A stretch of 64,000 nucleotides of DNA from Limnobacter thiooxidans (GCF_036323495.1 NZ_AP028947.1:496001-560000), one strand, 5' to 3'; shown: positions 31,615-42,809, numbered from the stretch's first letter. Made by a program: numbers and translations. Notes: generated by a model not told the origin, from the sequence alone.

Positions 31615-33093
31615 ATGTTGAATCTGTTTCGTGATCAATCGGTGTTGCAAGTCGGGCTCGGCGAGTCTGGACTCGCCTGCGCGCGCTGGGCGTTGGCGCA
31701 GGGCGCACGCCTGACGGTCATTGACACCCGCGAAACGCCACCCGGATTGCGGGAATTGCAGGCCATTGAGCCAAACGTCCGTCTGGTGAATGCGCTTGAT
31801 GGCTTGGTTTGGGATTTTCACCGAGTGGTTGTGTCGCCAGGTTTACCACCTTCGCATCCGCTGATGGTTGCCGTGCTTGAACAGGCCGGGCAACACGGCA
31901 CGCTGGTTGATTCCGAACTGGATCTGTTCGCCGATGCATTGAAGGCTTTGGCTAACGACCGTGGTTACACGCCACAGGTTGTGGGTATTACCGGCACCAA
32001 TGGAAAAACCACCACCACACGCATGGTGGAGTGCCTGGCCCGGTTTGCAGGAAAACATGCTGTTGCAGCAGGCAACATCAGCCCTGCAGCCATGGATGCC
32101 CTGCGCGAGCAGCTGGACAAAAATGAGTTGCCTGATTTGTGGGTCCTTGAGCTGTCGAGTTTCCAGTTGCACTGGACCAAGCGTCTTCGGTTTGATGCCT
32201 CAACTGTGTTGAACATCACGCAGGATCACCTTGACTGGCATGCGGACATGCAGGAATACGCTGGCGACAAATTCCGGATTTTCTCTGAAAACGGCGTGTG
32301 CGTGCTCAATCGCGATGATGGGCTTGTGGCGAGTGCGCCAGTGCCAATCGAATCCAGCGTGGTGACTTTTGGGGTCAGTGCGCCGGTGAAGGCCAATGAT
32401 TTTGGTCTGGTGCGTGAAGGGGGCATGTTGTGGCTTGCCCAGCTGGTTGGCGATCAGGAAAGCGCGGGTACTGCGCGTCGCCGAAAGCCGGAAGAAATTG
32501 AACTGACCCAGAAGTTGCTGATGCCTACAGAGGCCTTGCAGGTGGCGGGTTTGCATAATGCAAGCAACGCACTGGCCGCGCTGGCCATTTGCCAGGGGCT
32601 AGGTCTACCAATGGCGAAACTGCTGCACGGATTACGCAGCTACCAAGGCGAACCTCATCGTGTTCAGCACATCGTGCAAATTGATGGTGTTGATTATTTT
32701 GACGACAGCAAAGGCACCAATGTGGGCGCAACGGTGGCGGCCCTGAATGGTCTGGCCAAACCCACAGTATTGATCGCAGGCGGTGATGGCAAGGGCCAGG
32801 ATTTTTCTCCCCTGGTGCAGCCCGTGGCCCATTACTGCAAACATGTTGTCTTGATCGGAAAAGATGCCGATAGCTTGATCGCTGCTCTTGAACCGGCGCA
32901 AGTTCTTTGTGAAAAAGCGGACAGTCTTGAGCAGGCTGTTCAACTGGCAACACTGAAAGCCACAGCGGGCGATTGTGTGTTGTTGAGCCCGGCTTGTGCC
33001 AGCCTCGACATGTTCCGAAACTATGTGCACCGAGCTGAGGTTTTCGTGGAAGCAGTCAAGGTACATGCTGCTGACAGGGGGCAGCCATGCTAG
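31615..33093 (+). CDS. murD: UDP-MurNAc-L-Ala:D-Glu ligase
   Basis: It adds D-glutamate as second residue of the stem peptide. The 492-residue protein has an N-terminal Rossmann-like UDP-binding domain ([17 protein letters not shown]), the ATP loop [11 protein letters not shown] near residue 126, LELSSFQL near 180 and the C-terminal [11 protein letters not shown] with GGDGKGQDF. It is rather longer than E. coli MurD (438), with extra residues in the central domain, as in other Burkholderiales. It overlaps ftsW by 7 bp. Confidence 0.96.
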   Translation: MLNLFRDQSVLQVGLGESGLACARWALAQGARLTVIDTRETPPGLRELQAIEPNVRLVNALDGLVWDFHRVVVSPGLPPSHPLMVAVLEQAGQHGTLVDSELDLFADALKALANDRGYTPQVVGITGTNGKTTTTRMVECLARFAGKHAVAAGNISPAAMDALREQLDKNELPDLWVLELSSFQLHWTKRLRFDASTVLNITQDHLDWHADMQEYAGDKFRIFSENGVCVLNRDDGLVASAPVPIESSVVTFGVSAPVKANDFGLVREGGMLWLAQLVGDQESAGTARRRKPEEIELTQKLLMPTEALQVAGLHNASNALAALAICQGLGLPMAKLLHGLRSYQGEPHRVQHIVQIDGVDYFDDSKGTNVGATVAALNGLAKPTVLIAGGDGKGQDFSPLVQPVAHYCKHVVLIGKDADSLIAALEPAQVLCEKADSLEQAVQLATLKATAGDCVLLSPACASLDMFRNYVHRAEVFVEAVKVHAADRGQPC

Positions 33094-34346
33094 GAAAGTG
33101 GGGCAAGAAAGATCCAGTCAACATGCAGTTCAAAAGCCTGATACCCGCAACTGCGAGTGGTGGCGGCATGTCGGCCGCTTCAATGTACGGTGTCAAGCAA
33201 GGTACCGGTGCCGCTCGATCCATCGATCAAGGGTTGATTTGGGCCGCGCTTGCATTGTTGTTTTTGGGGCTGGTCATGGTGTACTCCGCCACAGTGGCGC
33301 TCCCTGATTCAAGCAAATATGCCAACTATCAAACAACGCACTTTCTCGTGCGCCACGCGTTTTCGATCGCTGTAGCTTTTGCTGCAGCCTTTTGCGTGTT
33401 CCAGATCCCCATGAAAACCTGGCAAGAACTGGCACCGCTGGTTTTTCTGTGTTGTATCGCCTTGCTGATTCTGGTTCTGATTCCGGGGATTGGGAAAGAA
33501 GTCAACGGTGCCCGTCGATGGCTCTCACTGTATGTGCTAAACATTCAGCCGTCCGAGCTGATGAAAATGTGCGCAATTATTTATGCAGCGGACTACACGG
33601 TGCGCAAGCAGGCCTACATGCAGCGATTTGGAAAGGTGTTGTTTCCCATGTTCATGGCCATGTTCCTGGTGGGCATGTTGCTCTTGCTTGAGCCAGACAT
33701 GGGTGCGTTCATCGTGATCGTGACCGTGGTTTTCGGAATCTTGTTTTTGGGCGGTATCAACGCACGGGTGTTTTTTGGTGTTTTGTTTGCACTCAGCGCA
33801 GCTTTCGCACTATTGATTGCTTTCAGCGATTATCGACGCGCTCGTCTGTTGGCCTATCTCGACCCGTGGGAGGGTGACAACGCCTTGAACAAGGCTTACC
33901 AATTGTCCCATTCCCTGATTGCCTTTGGGCGAGGAGAGGTATTTGGTGTTGGCCTTGGTGGCAGTGTGGAAAAGCTGCATTACCTGCCCGAAGCGCATAC
34001 GGATTTCTTGCTGGCTGTCATCGGTGAGGAGCTTGGGTTTGTGGGTGTCACCATTGTCATTCTTCTGTTCCTGTACATCGTGAAGCGATGCTTTGCTGTC
34101 GGCGCGCAAGCCATTGCGCTTGAGCGAACCTTCTCTGGTCTGGTGGCCAAGGGTGTTGGTATCTGGATCGCTGTGCAGTGTTTCATCAACATGGGCGTAA
34201 ATTTGGGCGTGTTACCCACCAAGGGTTTGACCCTGCCACTGATGAGTTATGGCGGTTCTGCCATTTTGGTGACTTGTGCTGCTTTGGCTTTGGTGCTTCG
34301 GATTGACTTCGAGAACCGCACCATGATGCGTGGAGGTGCAGCGTGA
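33087..34346 (+). CDS. ftsW: Septal peptidoglycan glycosyltransferase FtsW
   Basis: A SEDS-family membrane protein with about ten helices that polymerises lipid II at the septum together with FtsI. The 419-residue protein has an N-terminal cytoplasmic extension of about 45 residues before the first helix. SEDS segments are [20 protein letters not shown] near 145-160, [11 protein letters not shown] near 205 (the Asp of this segment belongs to family-conserved residues), [16 protein letters not shown] near 305 and [10 protein letters not shown] near 385. It sits between murD (7-bp overlap) and murG (4-bp overlap). Confidence 0.96.
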   Translation: MLGKWGKKDPVNMQFKSLIPATASGGGMSAASMYGVKQGTGAARSIDQGLIWAALALLFLGLVMVYSATVALPDSSKYANYQTTHFLVRHAFSIAVAFAAAFCVFQIPMKTWQELAPLVFLCCIALLILVLIPGIGKEVNGARRWLSLYVLNIQPSELMKMCAIIYAADYTVRKQAYMQRFGKVLFPMFMAMFLVGMLLLLEPDMGAFIVIVTVVFGILFLGGINARVFFGVLFALSAAFALLIAFSDYRRARLLAYLDPWEGDNALNKAYQLSHSLIAFGRGEVFGVGLGGSVEKLHYLPEAHTDFLLAVIGEELGFVGVTIVILLFLYIVKRCFAVGAQAIALERTFSGLVAKGVGIWIAVQCFINMGVNLGVLPTKGLTLPLMSYGGSAILVTCAALALVLRIDFENRTMMRGGAA

Positions 34347-35416
34347 ACAAGCCCCATCGATTGGCGTTGATTGTTGCCGGTGGCACGGGCGGGCATATTT
34401 TCCCAGGGCTGAGCGTGGCTTCCGAATTGCAGGCCCGTGGTTGGCAAGTTCAATGGGCAGGTAACCCTGAGGCGATGGAAGGGCGGCTTGTGCCCTCCCA
34501 GGGCTTGACGCTGAATACCCTCGTGTTTTCAGGTTTTCGCGGAAAGGGTTTGCTCCAGCAAATGTTCATGCCAGTCAAGCTGTTGAGAGCCTTCTGGACT
34601 TCAATTCAGATCTTGCGTCGCACCAGGCCGTCGGTGGTTTTGGGAATGGGTGGTTATGTGGCTTTTCCCCTGGGCATGATGGCCAGTTTGTTGAATATTC
34701 CTTTGGTCGTTCACGAGCAGAACTCTGTTGCAGGACTAACCAACAAGCTGTTGGCCAAACTGGCTAACCGGAATCTGGTGGCTTTTCCACAGGCTTTGCC
34801 CAACTCCAACTGGGTGGGCAACCCTGTTCGTGAATTGATTGCTGGCCAGCCTGATCCTGCTTCCCGATTTGAAGGTCGTTCAGGCCCGCTCAAGTTGCTG
34901 GTGCTGGGTGGCAGTCTTGGGGCGCAAGCCCTGAATGAGGTCGTTCCCAAAGCGTTGGCGCAAATAGAAACATCACAGCGGCCCGAGGTGGTGCACCAGT
35001 CAGGAGAAAAAAACCTGCCCGCGTTGCAGCGTAACTATGAGTCGGCAGGTGTTCAGGGTGAGCTTGTTGCATTTATTGATGACGTGGCCCAAGCCATGGC
35101 CCAGGCTGATGTCGTAATTTGTCGCGCCGGCGCCATGACAGTTGCAGAAGTGGCAGCCATCGGGGTGGCGGCATTGTTTGTGCCCTTTCCCCATGCGGTG
35201 GATGACCACCAGACACACAATGCCGGCTTCTTGATTAAAGACAATGCGGCCTGGTTGTGCCAGCAAAACAAGCTCGATTCCAACTGGCTGGCCAATTGGT
35301 TGCGTGGTCTTGATCGTGAAGCCTGTCTTGCGCATGCAGAACGTGCGCGTGCATTGGCAAAACCACACGCCACAAAGGATGTGGCAAATCACATCGAACA
35401 GGTTGCAAAGGTATGA
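34343..35416 (+). CDS. murG: UDP-GlcNAc:lipid I GlcNAc-transferase
   Basis: It adds GlcNAc to lipid I to give lipid II on the inner face of the membrane. The 357-residue GT28 protein shows the N-terminal glycine loop [26 protein letters not shown] near 105, [13 protein letters not shown] near 125, the UDP-sugar site [11 protein letters not shown] near 190 and [15 protein letters not shown] near 260. The start is GTG, with a GTGA overlap with the ftsW stop. murC follows after 7 bp. Confidence 0.97.
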   Translation: MNKPHRLALIVAGGTGGHIFPGLSVASELQARGWQVQWAGNPEAMEGRLVPSQGLTLNTLVFSGFRGKGLLQQMFMPVKLLRAFWTSIQILRRTRPSVVLGMGGYVAFPLGMMASLLNIPLVVHEQNSVAGLTNKLLAKLANRNLVAFPQALPNSNWVGNPVRELIAGQPDPASRFEGRSGPLKLLVLGGSLGAQALNEVVPKALAQIETSQRPEVVHQSGEKNLPALQRNYESAGVQGELVAFIDDVAQAMAQADVVICRAGAMTVAEVAAIGVAALFVPFPHAVDDHQTHNAGFLIKDNAAWLCQQNKLDSNWLANWLRGLDREACLAHAERARALAKPHATKDVANHIEQVAKV

Positions 35417-35423
35417 GACACCT

Positions 35424-36824
35424 ATGAAACACAAAGTCAAACACGTTCATTTTGTCGGTATCGGTGGCTCAGGCATGAGCGGCATTGCCGAAGTGCTCAT
35501 CAATCTTGGATACAAAGTCAGTGGATCCGACCTTGCTGATTCAGCTGTCACACAGCGCTTGGCACGACTCGGTGCCACTGTGTTCACAGGGCATGAGCGA
35601 ACAAACATTGAAGGGGCCGATGCGGTGGTCACCTCCACGGCGGTGAGCGGAAACAACCCGGAAGTGCTTGCAGCCCGTGCTGCTCGTGTACCGGTTGTAC
35701 CCCGTGCTGTGATGTTGGCTGAGTTGATGCGCTTGAAGCAGGGTATTGCAGTGGCCGGTACACACGGCAAAACAACCACAACCAGTCTTGTGGCCAGTAT
35801 TTTGGCTGAAGGAAAGCTTGACCCCACTTTCGTGATTGGGGGGCGACTGAATTCTGCGGGTGCCAATGCCAAGTTGGGTACTGGCGAATTCATGGTGGTT
35901 GAGGCTGACGAATCGGATGCTTCATTTCTGAACCTGATGCCTGTGATTGCGGTCATTACCAACATTGACGCGGATCACATGGAAACCTATGGCCATGATT
36001 TTGCACGGCTGAAACAGGCTTTTGTCGAGTTCACCCAGCGTCTGCCTTTCTATGGCGTAGCTGCTGTGTGCGTGGATGATCCCTGTGTCCGGGAAATCAT
36101 GCCCTTCGTTTCAAAAACAATCGTGACTTACGGCCTGTCGGAGCAGGCTCAAATTCGAGCTGTCAACGTGCAGGCTTGCCAAGGCCAAATGAAATTCACG
36201 GTGCTGCGCGAGGACGAAGCCCCGCTGGATATCACCTTGAATTTGCCCGGTGATCACAACGTTCGTAATTCACTGGCCGCCATTGCAGTGGCCACAGAAA
36301 TTGGCGTGGCAGACGAAGCCATTGTCAGCGCGCTTGAAAAATTCAATGGCGTGGGACGTCGCTTTCAGCATTACGGCGAGGTGGCCGCCAAAGAGGGAGG
36401 GCATTTCGTGGTGGTCGATGACTATGGTCATCACCCCGTTGAAATGGCTGCTACACTCGCGGCCGCGCGTGGCGCCTACCCTGACAAACGTCTGGTGCTT
36501 GCCTTTCAGCCACATCGCTATACCCGTACCCGGGACTGCTTTGAAGATTTTGTGAAGGTCTTGGGTACCCCAGACCTGGTGATTTTGTCGGAAGTGTATT
36601 CCGCTGGTGAAGCCCCCATTGTGGCTGCAGACGGGCGCTCGTTGGCGCGCGCTGTGCGTGTTGCTGGGCGAACTGAACCTGTTTTTGTTGAAGACATGAA
36701 TGAGATGGAAAGTACGATTTTGAATATAGCCCGTGATGGCGATTTGGTGATCACGATGGGTGCCGGGTCGATTGGCGGTTTGCCTGGTCGATTGGTGGCT
36801 CAGTCACAAGGAGCAACGGCATGA
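35424..36824 (+). CDS. murC: UDP-MurNAc:L-Ala ligase
   Basis: It adds L-alanine, the first residue of the stem peptide. The 466-residue protein has the N-terminal [17 protein letters not shown] (UDP-binding), the ATP loop [14 protein letters not shown] near residue 112, [10 protein letters not shown] near 160, the central domain with [14 protein letters not shown] near 332 and [15 protein letters not shown] 35424 matches the family start. The frame is open well into murG, but that part is not homologous. It overlaps ddlB by 4 bp (ATGA). Confidence 0.97.
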   Translation: MKHKVKHVHFVGIGGSGMSGIAEVLINLGYKVSGSDLADSAVTQRLARLGATVFTGHERTNIEGADAVVTSTAVSGNNPEVLAARAARVPVVPRAVMLAELMRLKQGIAVAGTHGKTTTTSLVASILAEGKLDPTFVIGGRLNSAGANAKLGTGEFMVVEADESDASFLNLMPVIAVITNIDADHMETYGHDFARLKQAFVEFTQRLPFYGVAAVCVDDPCVREIMPFVSKTIVTYGLSEQAQIRAVNVQACQGQMKFTVLREDEAPLDITLNLPGDHNVRNSLAAIAVATEIGVADEAIVSALEKFNGVGRRFQHYGEVAAKEGGHFVVVDDYGHHPVEMAATLAAARGAYPDKRLVLAFQPHRYTRTRDCFEDFVKVLGTPDLVILSEVYSAGEAPIVAADGRSLARAVRVAGRTEPVFVEDMNEMESTILNIARDGDLVITMGAGSIGGLPGRLVAQSQGATA

Positions 36825-37792
36825 CTAACTCTGTCGATCCCAAAAACCTCGGCAAAGTCGTGGTGTTGTTCGGTGGACGTTCTGCCGAGCGGGAAGTGTC
36901 ATTGAAATCAGGTGCCATGGTGTTGGCTGCACTTCAGCGAAATGGTGTGGACGCTCATGGTTTTGATCCGGCCGAACGCGGCATGATTGAGCTTGCTCAG
37001 GGTGGGTTCGATCGCGCGGTCATTTCCCTGCATGGTCGTTTTGGTGAAGACGGCACCATTCAAGGTGTTCTGGAGTGGTTGAACATTCCCTACACTGGCA
37101 GCGGAGTGACTGCATCTGCTTTGGCCATGGACAAGATTTTGACCAAGGCAGCCTGGATTAGCCAAGGTTTGTCCACGCCTGATTACGTGCGACTTGAGCC
37201 CGGTTTCAATGTGGATGCAGTGGTCAAACGCTTGGGTTTACCGCTGATAGTTAAGCCTGCGCAGGAAGGTTCCACGCTGGGTTTGACCAAGGTAAAAACA
37301 GTGGAGCAGTTGCAAGCTGCGTTTGAGTTGGCGTTCAAGTACGACCCGAATGTGCTCGCAGAAAAATTTGTCAGTGGTCAGGAGTTGACCGTGCCTGTGA
37401 TGGGTGCAGGGAATTCCGCATACGCTCTGCCAGTTATCCGGATTCAAGCACCCGAAGGCAACTACGATTACCACAACAAATACATTGGTAATGAAACAAA
37501 ATACTTTTGTCCCAGTGGTTTGACTCCGGAATTTGAAGCTGAGGTCCAGGCACTCTGCGTGAAGGCCTACCAGGTCTTGGGCTGTGCCGGCTGGGGTCGT
37601 GCAGATGTTCTGGTGGATGAAGGCGGCAAGCCGTGGCTTCTGGAAATGAATACATCCCCTGGCATGACCGATCACTCGCTCGTACCGATGAGTGCGCGGG
37701 CCAGTGGCGTGGACTATGACCAACTGGTGTTGCAGATTGCAGCCAGCGCAAGTTTGAAAGCCTCAGGTTTGAATGTGGGGGGAACACGCTGA
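36821..37792 (+). CDS. ddlB: D-alanine-D-alanine ligase
   Basis: An ATP-grasp enzyme that makes the D-Ala-D-Ala dipeptide used by MurF. The 323-residue protein shows [19 protein letters not shown] at the N-terminus, [13 protein letters not shown] near 75, the ATP-grasp segment [15 protein letters not shown] near 148, [11 protein letters not shown] near 190 and the metal-binding [14 protein letters not shown] near 280. A Tyr follows in the VDYDQLV region. It is coupled to murC by ATGA overlap, and ftsQ starts directly after its stop. Confidence 0.96.
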   Translation: MTNSVDPKNLGKVVVLFGGRSAEREVSLKSGAMVLAALQRNGVDAHGFDPAERGMIELAQGGFDRAVISLHGRFGEDGTIQGVLEWLNIPYTGSGVTASALAMDKILTKAAWISQGLSTPDYVRLEPGFNVDAVVKRLGLPLIVKPAQEGSTLGLTKVKTVEQLQAAFELAFKYDPNVLAEKFVSGQELTVPVMGAGNSAYALPVIRIQAPEGNYDYHNKYIGNETKYFCPSGLTPEFEAEVQALCVKAYQVLGCAGWGRADVLVDEGGKPWLLEMNTSPGMTDHSLVPMSARASGVDYDQLVLQIAASASLKASGLNVGGTR

Positions 37793-38572
37793 ATGTTGAG
37801 CGCCATCTGGAATGACGACAAACTCATGAGCATCATTGCCGGCCTGTTTTCAGCGCTTGCTTTGGTGCTGCTGGGCTATGCGTGCATTCAATGGTTGATT
37901 CAACGTCCCGTGTTTGAACTCAAGCGCGTTGAACTGGTTGGTGATGTGGATCGGGTCAATCTGATCGGATTCAAAGCCAATGTGCTGCCCAAAATCGAAG
38001 GGACTTTTTTCTCTGCGAATTTGCAAAAAGTGCGTGAGCAGGTTGAAGCGCAGCCCTGGGTGCGCAAAGCGGTTGTTCAACGCACTTGGCCCAGTGGGCT
38101 CAAGATCAATATTCAGGGGCATACCCCTTTGGCTTTGTGGGGTGAGACCCGCTTGGTCAACACCTTCGGTGAGGTGTTTTCCGCAAACCTAGCCGAGGTG
38201 GGCGATGACCAAAAGCTCTCAGTGTTGAACGGCCCTGCCGGCAGTGAGTTGCTGGTGTCGAAAATGTATGTGTCCAGTATCGAAAAGTTGAAAGGGCTGG
38301 GTATGTGGCCTGCACGTGTTGAGCTGTCGGACCGCTACGCCTGGTCGATTCAGACCGACACAGGCATCACGATTGAACTGGGCCGTGAACAGGAAAACTT
38401 CAGCATTGAACAAAAAATGGATCGGCTGCTGGCGGTCTATCCAAAAATACAAAGCCAGGTAATGGCAGTGGTGCAGGGCATTGACCTGCGCTACCCACGG
38501 GGTGTGGCAGTAAAGGGCGAACGTTTGGCGGTGTCAAAACCCACTGGCGTTTCAAGCGTGAAATTGAATTGA
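37793..38572 (+). CDS. ftsQ: Cell division protein FtsQ
   Basis: A bitopic inner-membrane protein that scaffolds FtsB-FtsL and the later divisome. Of 259 residues, 16-36 form the membrane segment. The POTRA domain follows (FELKRVELVGDVDRVNL to VVQRTWPSGLKINIQGHTP) and then the beta domain. The conserved RTWPS-x-L-x-I pattern at the POTRA end is clear. The gene starts at the base after the ddlB stop. ftsA follows after 25 bp. Confidence 0.95.
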   Translation: MLSAIWNDDKLMSIIAGLFSALALVLLGYACIQWLIQRPVFELKRVELVGDVDRVNLIGFKANVLPKIEGTFFSANLQKVREQVEAQPWVRKAVVQRTWPSGLKINIQGHTPLALWGETRLVNTFGEVFSANLAEVGDDQKLSVLNGPAGSELLVSKMYVSSIEKLKGLGMWPARVELSDRYAWSIQTDTGITIELGREQENFSIEQKMDRLLAVYPKIQSQVMAVVQGIDLRYPRGVAVKGERLAVSKPTGVSSVKLN

Positions 38573-38597
38573 ATCTGAAAAATTGAAATTGGGCACC

Positions 38598-39830
38598 ATG
38601 AACAAAGAGCCAAAAGATTTGATCGTTGGACTGGACATCGGCACTGCAAAAGTAGTGGCCATGGTCGCAGAGCTATTGCCAGATGGACGCTTCGAGGTCA
38701 TCGGCGTAGCGCAGCATGAATCCCGCGGACTAAAGAAGGGGGTAGTTGTCAACATCGAGTCCACGGTGCATTCCATTCAACAGGCCTTGGAAGAAGCGGA
38801 GTTGATGGCCGATTGCAAAATCAAAACCGTACTGACAGGTATTGCAGGTAGCCACATCCGGAGTTTCAACTCCTCGGGCATGGTCGCGATCAAGGAACGG
38901 GAAGTGACACAGGCCGATGTGGCCCGAGTGATTGAAACCGCCAAAGCGGTGAACATTCCCACCGACCAGCAAATTCTGCATGTGTTGCCCCAGGAGTTTA
39001 TTGTGGATGGGCAGGAAGATGTGCGCGAACCACTGGGCATGAGCGGTGTGCGTCTGGAGACGCGTGTGCACATTGTCACCGGTGCTGTGTCGGCTGCGCA
39101 GAACATCGTGAAATGTGTTCGCCGTTGCGGACTTGAAGTCCAAGACCTGATGTTGCAGCCCTTGGCCTCCAGCATGGCTGTTCTCACTGAAGATGAAAAA
39201 GAGTTGGGCGTAGCGCTGATCGACATTGGCGGTGGCACCACTGACATCGCTGTATTCACTGGTGGCGCAATTCGACACACCGCAGTGATTCCGATTGCTG
39301 GCGACCAAATCACCAATGACATTGCAATTGCTTTGCGTACACCTACACCCGACGCTGAGGAAATCAAGTTGCGCCATGGTGTAGCCAAGCAAGTGCTAGC
39401 TGACCCGCATGCAAAAATCGACGTACCCGGTATCGGTGAGCGCGATCCACGTACTTTGTCGAAACAGGCACTTGCCGCTGTCATCGAACCGCGGCTTGAA
39501 GAGTTGTTCTTGATGGTGCAGCAGGTCTTGCGCGAGTCAGGCTACGAAGAATTGCTTTCTTCCGGTGTGGTGCTGACCGGTGGTACCAGTTTGATGCCCG
39601 GCATTGCAGAGCTTGGCGAGGACATCTTCATGAAACCAGTGCGCATTGGCGTACCCGAATACACGGGCGGTCTGGCGGACATGGTTCGCACCCCCCGTTT
39701 TGCAACTGCCATGGGATTGTTGCATGAAGCGCGCGCACAGCACTTGCGTGGTCGCCGCGTTGCATCTCAAGGCGGTGGCCTGAAGCAGACAGTACAGAAA
39801 ATGAAAGAGTGGTTTTTGGGTAATTTTTAA
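38598..39830 (+). CDS. ftsA: Cell division protein FtsA
   Basis: An actin-like ATPase that tethers FtsZ to the membrane and recruits the divisome. The 410-residue protein shows the phosphate-1 loop VGLDIGTAKVVAMVAE, the domain 1C insertion, the phosphate-2 loop LIDIGGGTTDIAVF near 210 and the adenosine segment GVVLTGGTSLMPGI near 330. The C-terminal end VQKMKEWFLGNF is the expected amphipathic membrane-targeting helix. I chose ATG 38598; a TTG 15 bp upstream is in frame. ftsZ follows after 51 bp. Confidence 0.97.
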   Translation: MNKEPKDLIVGLDIGTAKVVAMVAELLPDGRFEVIGVAQHESRGLKKGVVVNIESTVHSIQQALEEAELMADCKIKTVLTGIAGSHIRSFNSSGMVAIKEREVTQADVARVIETAKAVNIPTDQQILHVLPQEFIVDGQEDVREPLGMSGVRLETRVHIVTGAVSAAQNIVKCVRRCGLEVQDLMLQPLASSMAVLTEDEKELGVALIDIGGGTTDIAVFTGGAIRHTAVIPIAGDQITNDIAIALRTPTPDAEEIKLRHGVAKQVLADPHAKIDVPGIGERDPRTLSKQALAAVIEPRLEELFLMVQQVLRESGYEELLSSGVVLTGGTSLMPGIAELGEDIFMKPVRIGVPEYTGGLADMVRTPRFATAMGLLHEARAQHLRGRRVASQGGGLKQTVQKMKEWFLGNF

Positions 39831-39881
39831 TATTGATTTTTTTCGGCGATCTCAATTTTTGCTAGATAGGAGGCAAACACC

Positions 39882-41051
39882 ATGTCATTTGAAATTCTCG
39901 AGACAGAAACCCAAGGGACTGTCATTAAGGTTGTTGGCGTAGGCGGTGCGGGCGGCAATGCCGTGGCGCACATGATTGCGCAGGGTGTACAAAATGTTGA
40001 ATTCATTTGTGCCAACACCGATGCACAAGCTTTGGCCAAAACCAAAGCCAATGTGCTGATCCAGTTGGGTAAAACCGGTTTGGGTGCAGGTGCCAAACCT
40101 GAGGCAGGTCGTCAAGCCGCCGAGGAAGACCGTGACCGCATTCGCGACGCACTGCGTGGCGCGCACATGGTGTTCATCACTGCAGGCATGGGTGGTGGAA
40201 CCGGTACTGGTGCAGCCCCGGTGGTTGCCGAAGTGGCGCAAGAATTGGGTATTTTGACAGTTGCTGTGGTCACCAAGCCTTTCGAATTTGAAGGCACCAA
40301 GCGTTGCAAAGCAGCAGAAGAAGGTTTGGAAAAGTTGTCCAGTAAAGTCAATTCACTGATCATCGTGTTGAACGAAAAGCTGCTGGAAGTGGTCGGTGAC
40401 GACGCAACCCAGGAAGACTGCTTCATTGCAGCCGACGACGTGTTGCACAACGCCTGCGCCGGCATTGCTGAAATCATCAATGTTGAAGGCAATGTGAACG
40501 TCGACTTCGAAGATGTGAAAACAATCATGTCGGAAGTGGGCAAAGCCATGATGGGCACCGCGACGGCCAATGGTCCTGACCGGGCGCGTGAAGCCGCCGA
40601 GCAAGCCATTGCCTCCCCATTGCTGGAAGGTGTGGATTTGTCTGGAGCGCGTGGCGTTCTGGTCAACATCACTTCAAGCAAAAGTCTCAAGTTGAAAGAA
40701 ACCAAAGAAGTCATGAACATCATTCGTGCCTACGCTGCGGAAGATGCCACGGTTATTTTTGGTACAGCCTACGATGAAACAATGGGCGACGATCTGCGTG
40801 TAACAGTGGTTGCAACAGGCTTGGGTCGCAAGGTGGCCAAACCTACTCTGGTACAGGCTGAGCAATACCAGCCGGCAGCTCGTACAGGTACATTTGATGC
40901 TGTAGGTGGACAGCAGGGCGGGATAAACTACGAAACCCCCGCCGTGTTCCGCAATCCTCGTGACAGCGCCGCAACCCGAGTGCAAGCGTTGCAAGACAGT
41001 GGCATGGATCGTTTTGACATTCCAGCATTCTTGCGTCGTCAAGCAGATTAA
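39882..41051 (+). CDS. ftsZ: Cell division protein FtsZ
   Basis: The tubulin-like GTPase that forms the Z ring. The 389-residue protein has the GTP-binding signature GGGTGTGAAP near residues 103-112, the N-terminal VVGVGGAGGNAVAHM, and the T7 synergy loop with VDFEDVKTIMSE. After a flexible linker, the extreme C-terminus FDIPAFLRRQAD is the conserved peptide that binds FtsA, ZapD and other partners; zapD is also in this window. An AGGAGG-like ribosome site is present (TAGGAGGC) 14 bp upstream of the ATG. Confidence 0.98.
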   Translation: MSFEILETETQGTVIKVVGVGGAGGNAVAHMIAQGVQNVEFICANTDAQALAKTKANVLIQLGKTGLGAGAKPEAGRQAAEEDRDRIRDALRGAHMVFITAGMGGGTGTGAAPVVAEVAQELGILTVAVVTKPFEFEGTKRCKAAEEGLEKLSSKVNSLIIVLNEKLLEVVGDDATQEDCFIAADDVLHNACAGIAEIINVEGNVNVDFEDVKTIMSEVGKAMMGTATANGPDRAREAAEQAIASPLLEGVDLSGARGVLVNITSSKSLKLKETKEVMNIIRAYAAEDATVIFGTAYDETMGDDLRVTVVATGLGRKVAKPTLVQAEQYQPAARTGTFDAVGGQQGGINYETPAVFRNPRDSAATRVQALQDSGMDRFDIPAFLRRQAD

Positions 41052-41116
41052 ATGAGACCGTAGTGGTTTCTGCGCAAGCGATTGGTTTCTCGAGAGTATG
41101 TTCGGGGGACCCGTGT

Positions 41117-41190
41117 CCTATCAACACCTGCGGATAGGCAGGGTGGAAAAGTACGCAGTTTTGCCGAAGACTGTGAATGCCCTGCCTGTC
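41117..41190 (+). promoter_or_regulatory. Overlapping hairpins between ftsZ and the peroxiredoxin gene
   Basis: CCTATC (41117-41122) can pair with GATAGG (41133-41138). The same GATAGG is part of a longer arm (41133-41143) that can pair over 11 bp, one of them G-U, with CCCTGCCTGTC (41180-41190). The two structures exclude each other, as in attenuators. There is no T-run after either, so an intrinsic terminator is not evident. Confidence 0.35.
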
Positions 41191-41239
41191 CCAGGTCGCT
41201 TGTCTGGTGTATGTTTGTAGTTTTGGTGGAGAAGTAAAA

Positions 41240-41743
41240 ATGACAATTCAGATTGGTGACAAGTTGCCCAGCGCAACACTGTTCGAGTTTTTTCATGAAG
41301 AAACAGCGGGTTGTTCGCTGGGCCCCAACGCGTTTGAGGTTCAAAAGGAAGCTGCTGGCAAAACCATCGCAATTCTGGCGTTGCCCGGCGCTTACACGCC
41401 GACCTGCTCCGCCAAGCATGTGCCTGGTTTTATCGAAAATTCCGATGCATTCAAGGCCAAAGGCGTGGATGAGATCTGGTGCATTTCCGTCAACGACGCG
41501 TTCGTGATGGGTGCTTGGGGCAAGTCTCAGGGCGCCGACGGCAAGGTAAGGATGATGGCTGATGGATCAGCCGAGTTCACCAAAAAAATCGGGATGGAGT
41601 TCGACTTGACCGCACGTGGTCTGGGTCTGCGCTCACAGCGCTATTCCATGCTGGTTCAAGATGGAGTGGTGAAACAACTGAATCTGGACGCTCCCGGCGC
41701 ATTTGAGGTGAGCACGGCCGAGAAGCTTTTGTCCCAGATTTGA
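41240..41743 (+). CDS. Peroxiredoxin (Prx5 type)
   Basis: A 167-residue thiol peroxidase of the Prx5/hybrid type that reduces hydrogen peroxide and alkyl hydroperoxides. The active-site pattern is LPGAYTPTCSAKHVPGF with the peroxidatic Cys at residue 56. The late segment LGLRSQRYSMLVQDG carries the conserved Arg. I chose ATG 41240 because GGAGAAG lies just upstream and MTIQIGDKLP is the family start. A peroxiredoxin between ftsZ and lpxC is a usual feature of Burkholderiales. It has its own terminator-like hairpin downstream. Confidence 0.93.
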   Translation: MTIQIGDKLPSATLFEFFHEETAGCSLGPNAFEVQKEAAGKTIAILALPGAYTPTCSAKHVPGFIENSDAFKAKGVDEIWCISVNDAFVMGAWGKSQGADGKVRMMADGSAEFTKKIGMEFDLTARGLGLRSQRYSMLVQDGVVKQLNLDAPGAFEVSTAEKLLSQI

Positions 41744-41758
41744 ATATGCTGTGAAAAG

Positions 41759-41801
41759 CAGGGTAAATCGTGCACTTTTGCGACACTTTTACCCTGTTTT
41801 T
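41759..41801 (+). terminator. Intrinsic terminator after the peroxiredoxin gene
   Basis: CAGGGTAAA (41759-41767) pairs with TTTACCCTG (41788-41796), followed by five T. The loop of 20 nt may form a small inner helix. It separates the dcw/peroxiredoxin transcript from lpxC. Confidence 0.7.
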
Positions 41802-41888
41802 AACCCATTTTGAGCTTGACCTCCACGAAAAATCTTGGGTTGAAGAGTCCGGGTGGTTACACTTCGATGACAATTCAAGGAATGTTGT

Positions 41889-42809
41889 GTGAAACAGAGA
41901 ACCCTAAAACAGGTGTTGAGTGCCACGGGCATCGGTTTGCATTCAGGCAAACGGGTGACCATGACTTTGCGCCCCGCACCTCCTGACACCGGGATTGTAT
42001 TCAGACGGGTTGATTTGCCCGAGCCTGTGGATTTTCCCGTCAATGCGCTGGCCATTGGTGACACGCGCATGGCCTCAACCCTCGAGAAAGACGGGGCCAA
42101 GGTATCCACAATTGAACACTTGATGTCCGCCCTGTGTGGCTTGGGTGTTGATAATGCTTACATTGACCTCACCGCAGTCGAAGTGCCGATCATGGATGGC
42201 AGTGCAATCTCTTTTGTCTTTCTGATCCAGCAGGCCGGTTTGGTCGAGCAATCTGCGCTTAAAAAATTCATTCGGGTCAAAAAAGCAATTGAAATACGTG
42301 AAGGGCAAGGGGCGGGACTGAAATACGCCAGCCTGAGGCCTTATGAAGGCTTTCGGTTGAAGTTTGAAATCGATTTTGGTCACCCGGCTATCGACAAAAC
42401 CGGGCAAATGGTCGAGATTGATTTTTCAAGCACATCTTTCACCCGCGACATTGCACGCGCGCGCACTTTCGGTTTCACCCAAGACGTTGAAACCCTGCGC
42501 AACCTTGGCCTGGCGCTAGGTGGCAACCTTGACAATGCCATTGTGATGGACGAATACCGCATCCTGAATCCGGACGGATTGCGTTACGACGATGAGTTTG
42601 TCAAACACAAAGTGCTGGACGCCATCGGTGACTTGTACGTGATTGGTCATCCCATTATTGGTGAATATCAGGCATTCCGTTCGGGGCATGGCTTGAATAA
42701 CCAGTTGATTCGGGCTCTGATCAAGGATCCGAGTGCCTACGAAGTGGTTACTTTTGAAAGTGTCAGGGAAACCCCCACAGTATTTCGTGCCGATTGGGCT
42801 GTGGCCTGA
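41889..42809 (+). CDS. lpxC: UDP-3-O-acyl-GlcNAc deacetylase
   Basis: The zinc-dependent committed step of lipid A synthesis. The 306-residue protein has [15 protein letters not shown] at the N-terminus and the zinc-binding His in [10 protein letters not shown] near residue 78. The C-terminal part has [28 protein letters not shown] (second zinc His and the Asp ligand near 240), and [13 protein letters not shown] with the catalytic His near 266. The start is GTG 41889. It shows the organism makes lipopolysaccharide, as expected for a Gram-negative. Confidence 0.97.
   Translation: MKQRTLKQVLSATGIGLHSGKRVTMTLRPAPPDTGIVFRRVDLPEPVDFPVNALAIGDTRMASTLEKDGAKVSTIEHLMSALCGLGVDNAYIDLTAVEVPIMDGSAISFVFLIQQAGLVEQSALKKFIRVKKAIEIREGQGAGLKYASLRPYEGFRLKFEIDFGHPAIDKTGQMVEIDFSSTSFTRDIARARTFGFTQDVETLRNLGLALGGNLDNAIVMDEYRILNPDGLRYDDEFVKHKVLDAIGDLYVIGHPIIGEYQAFRSGHGLNNQLIRALIKDPSAYEVVTFESVRETPTVFRADWAVA

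Noticed and set aside
35244..35423. Longer N-terminus for murC inside murG
   Set aside because: The added 60 residues are not MurC-like. Homology starts at [18 protein letters not shown], with ATG 35424 just after the murG stop.
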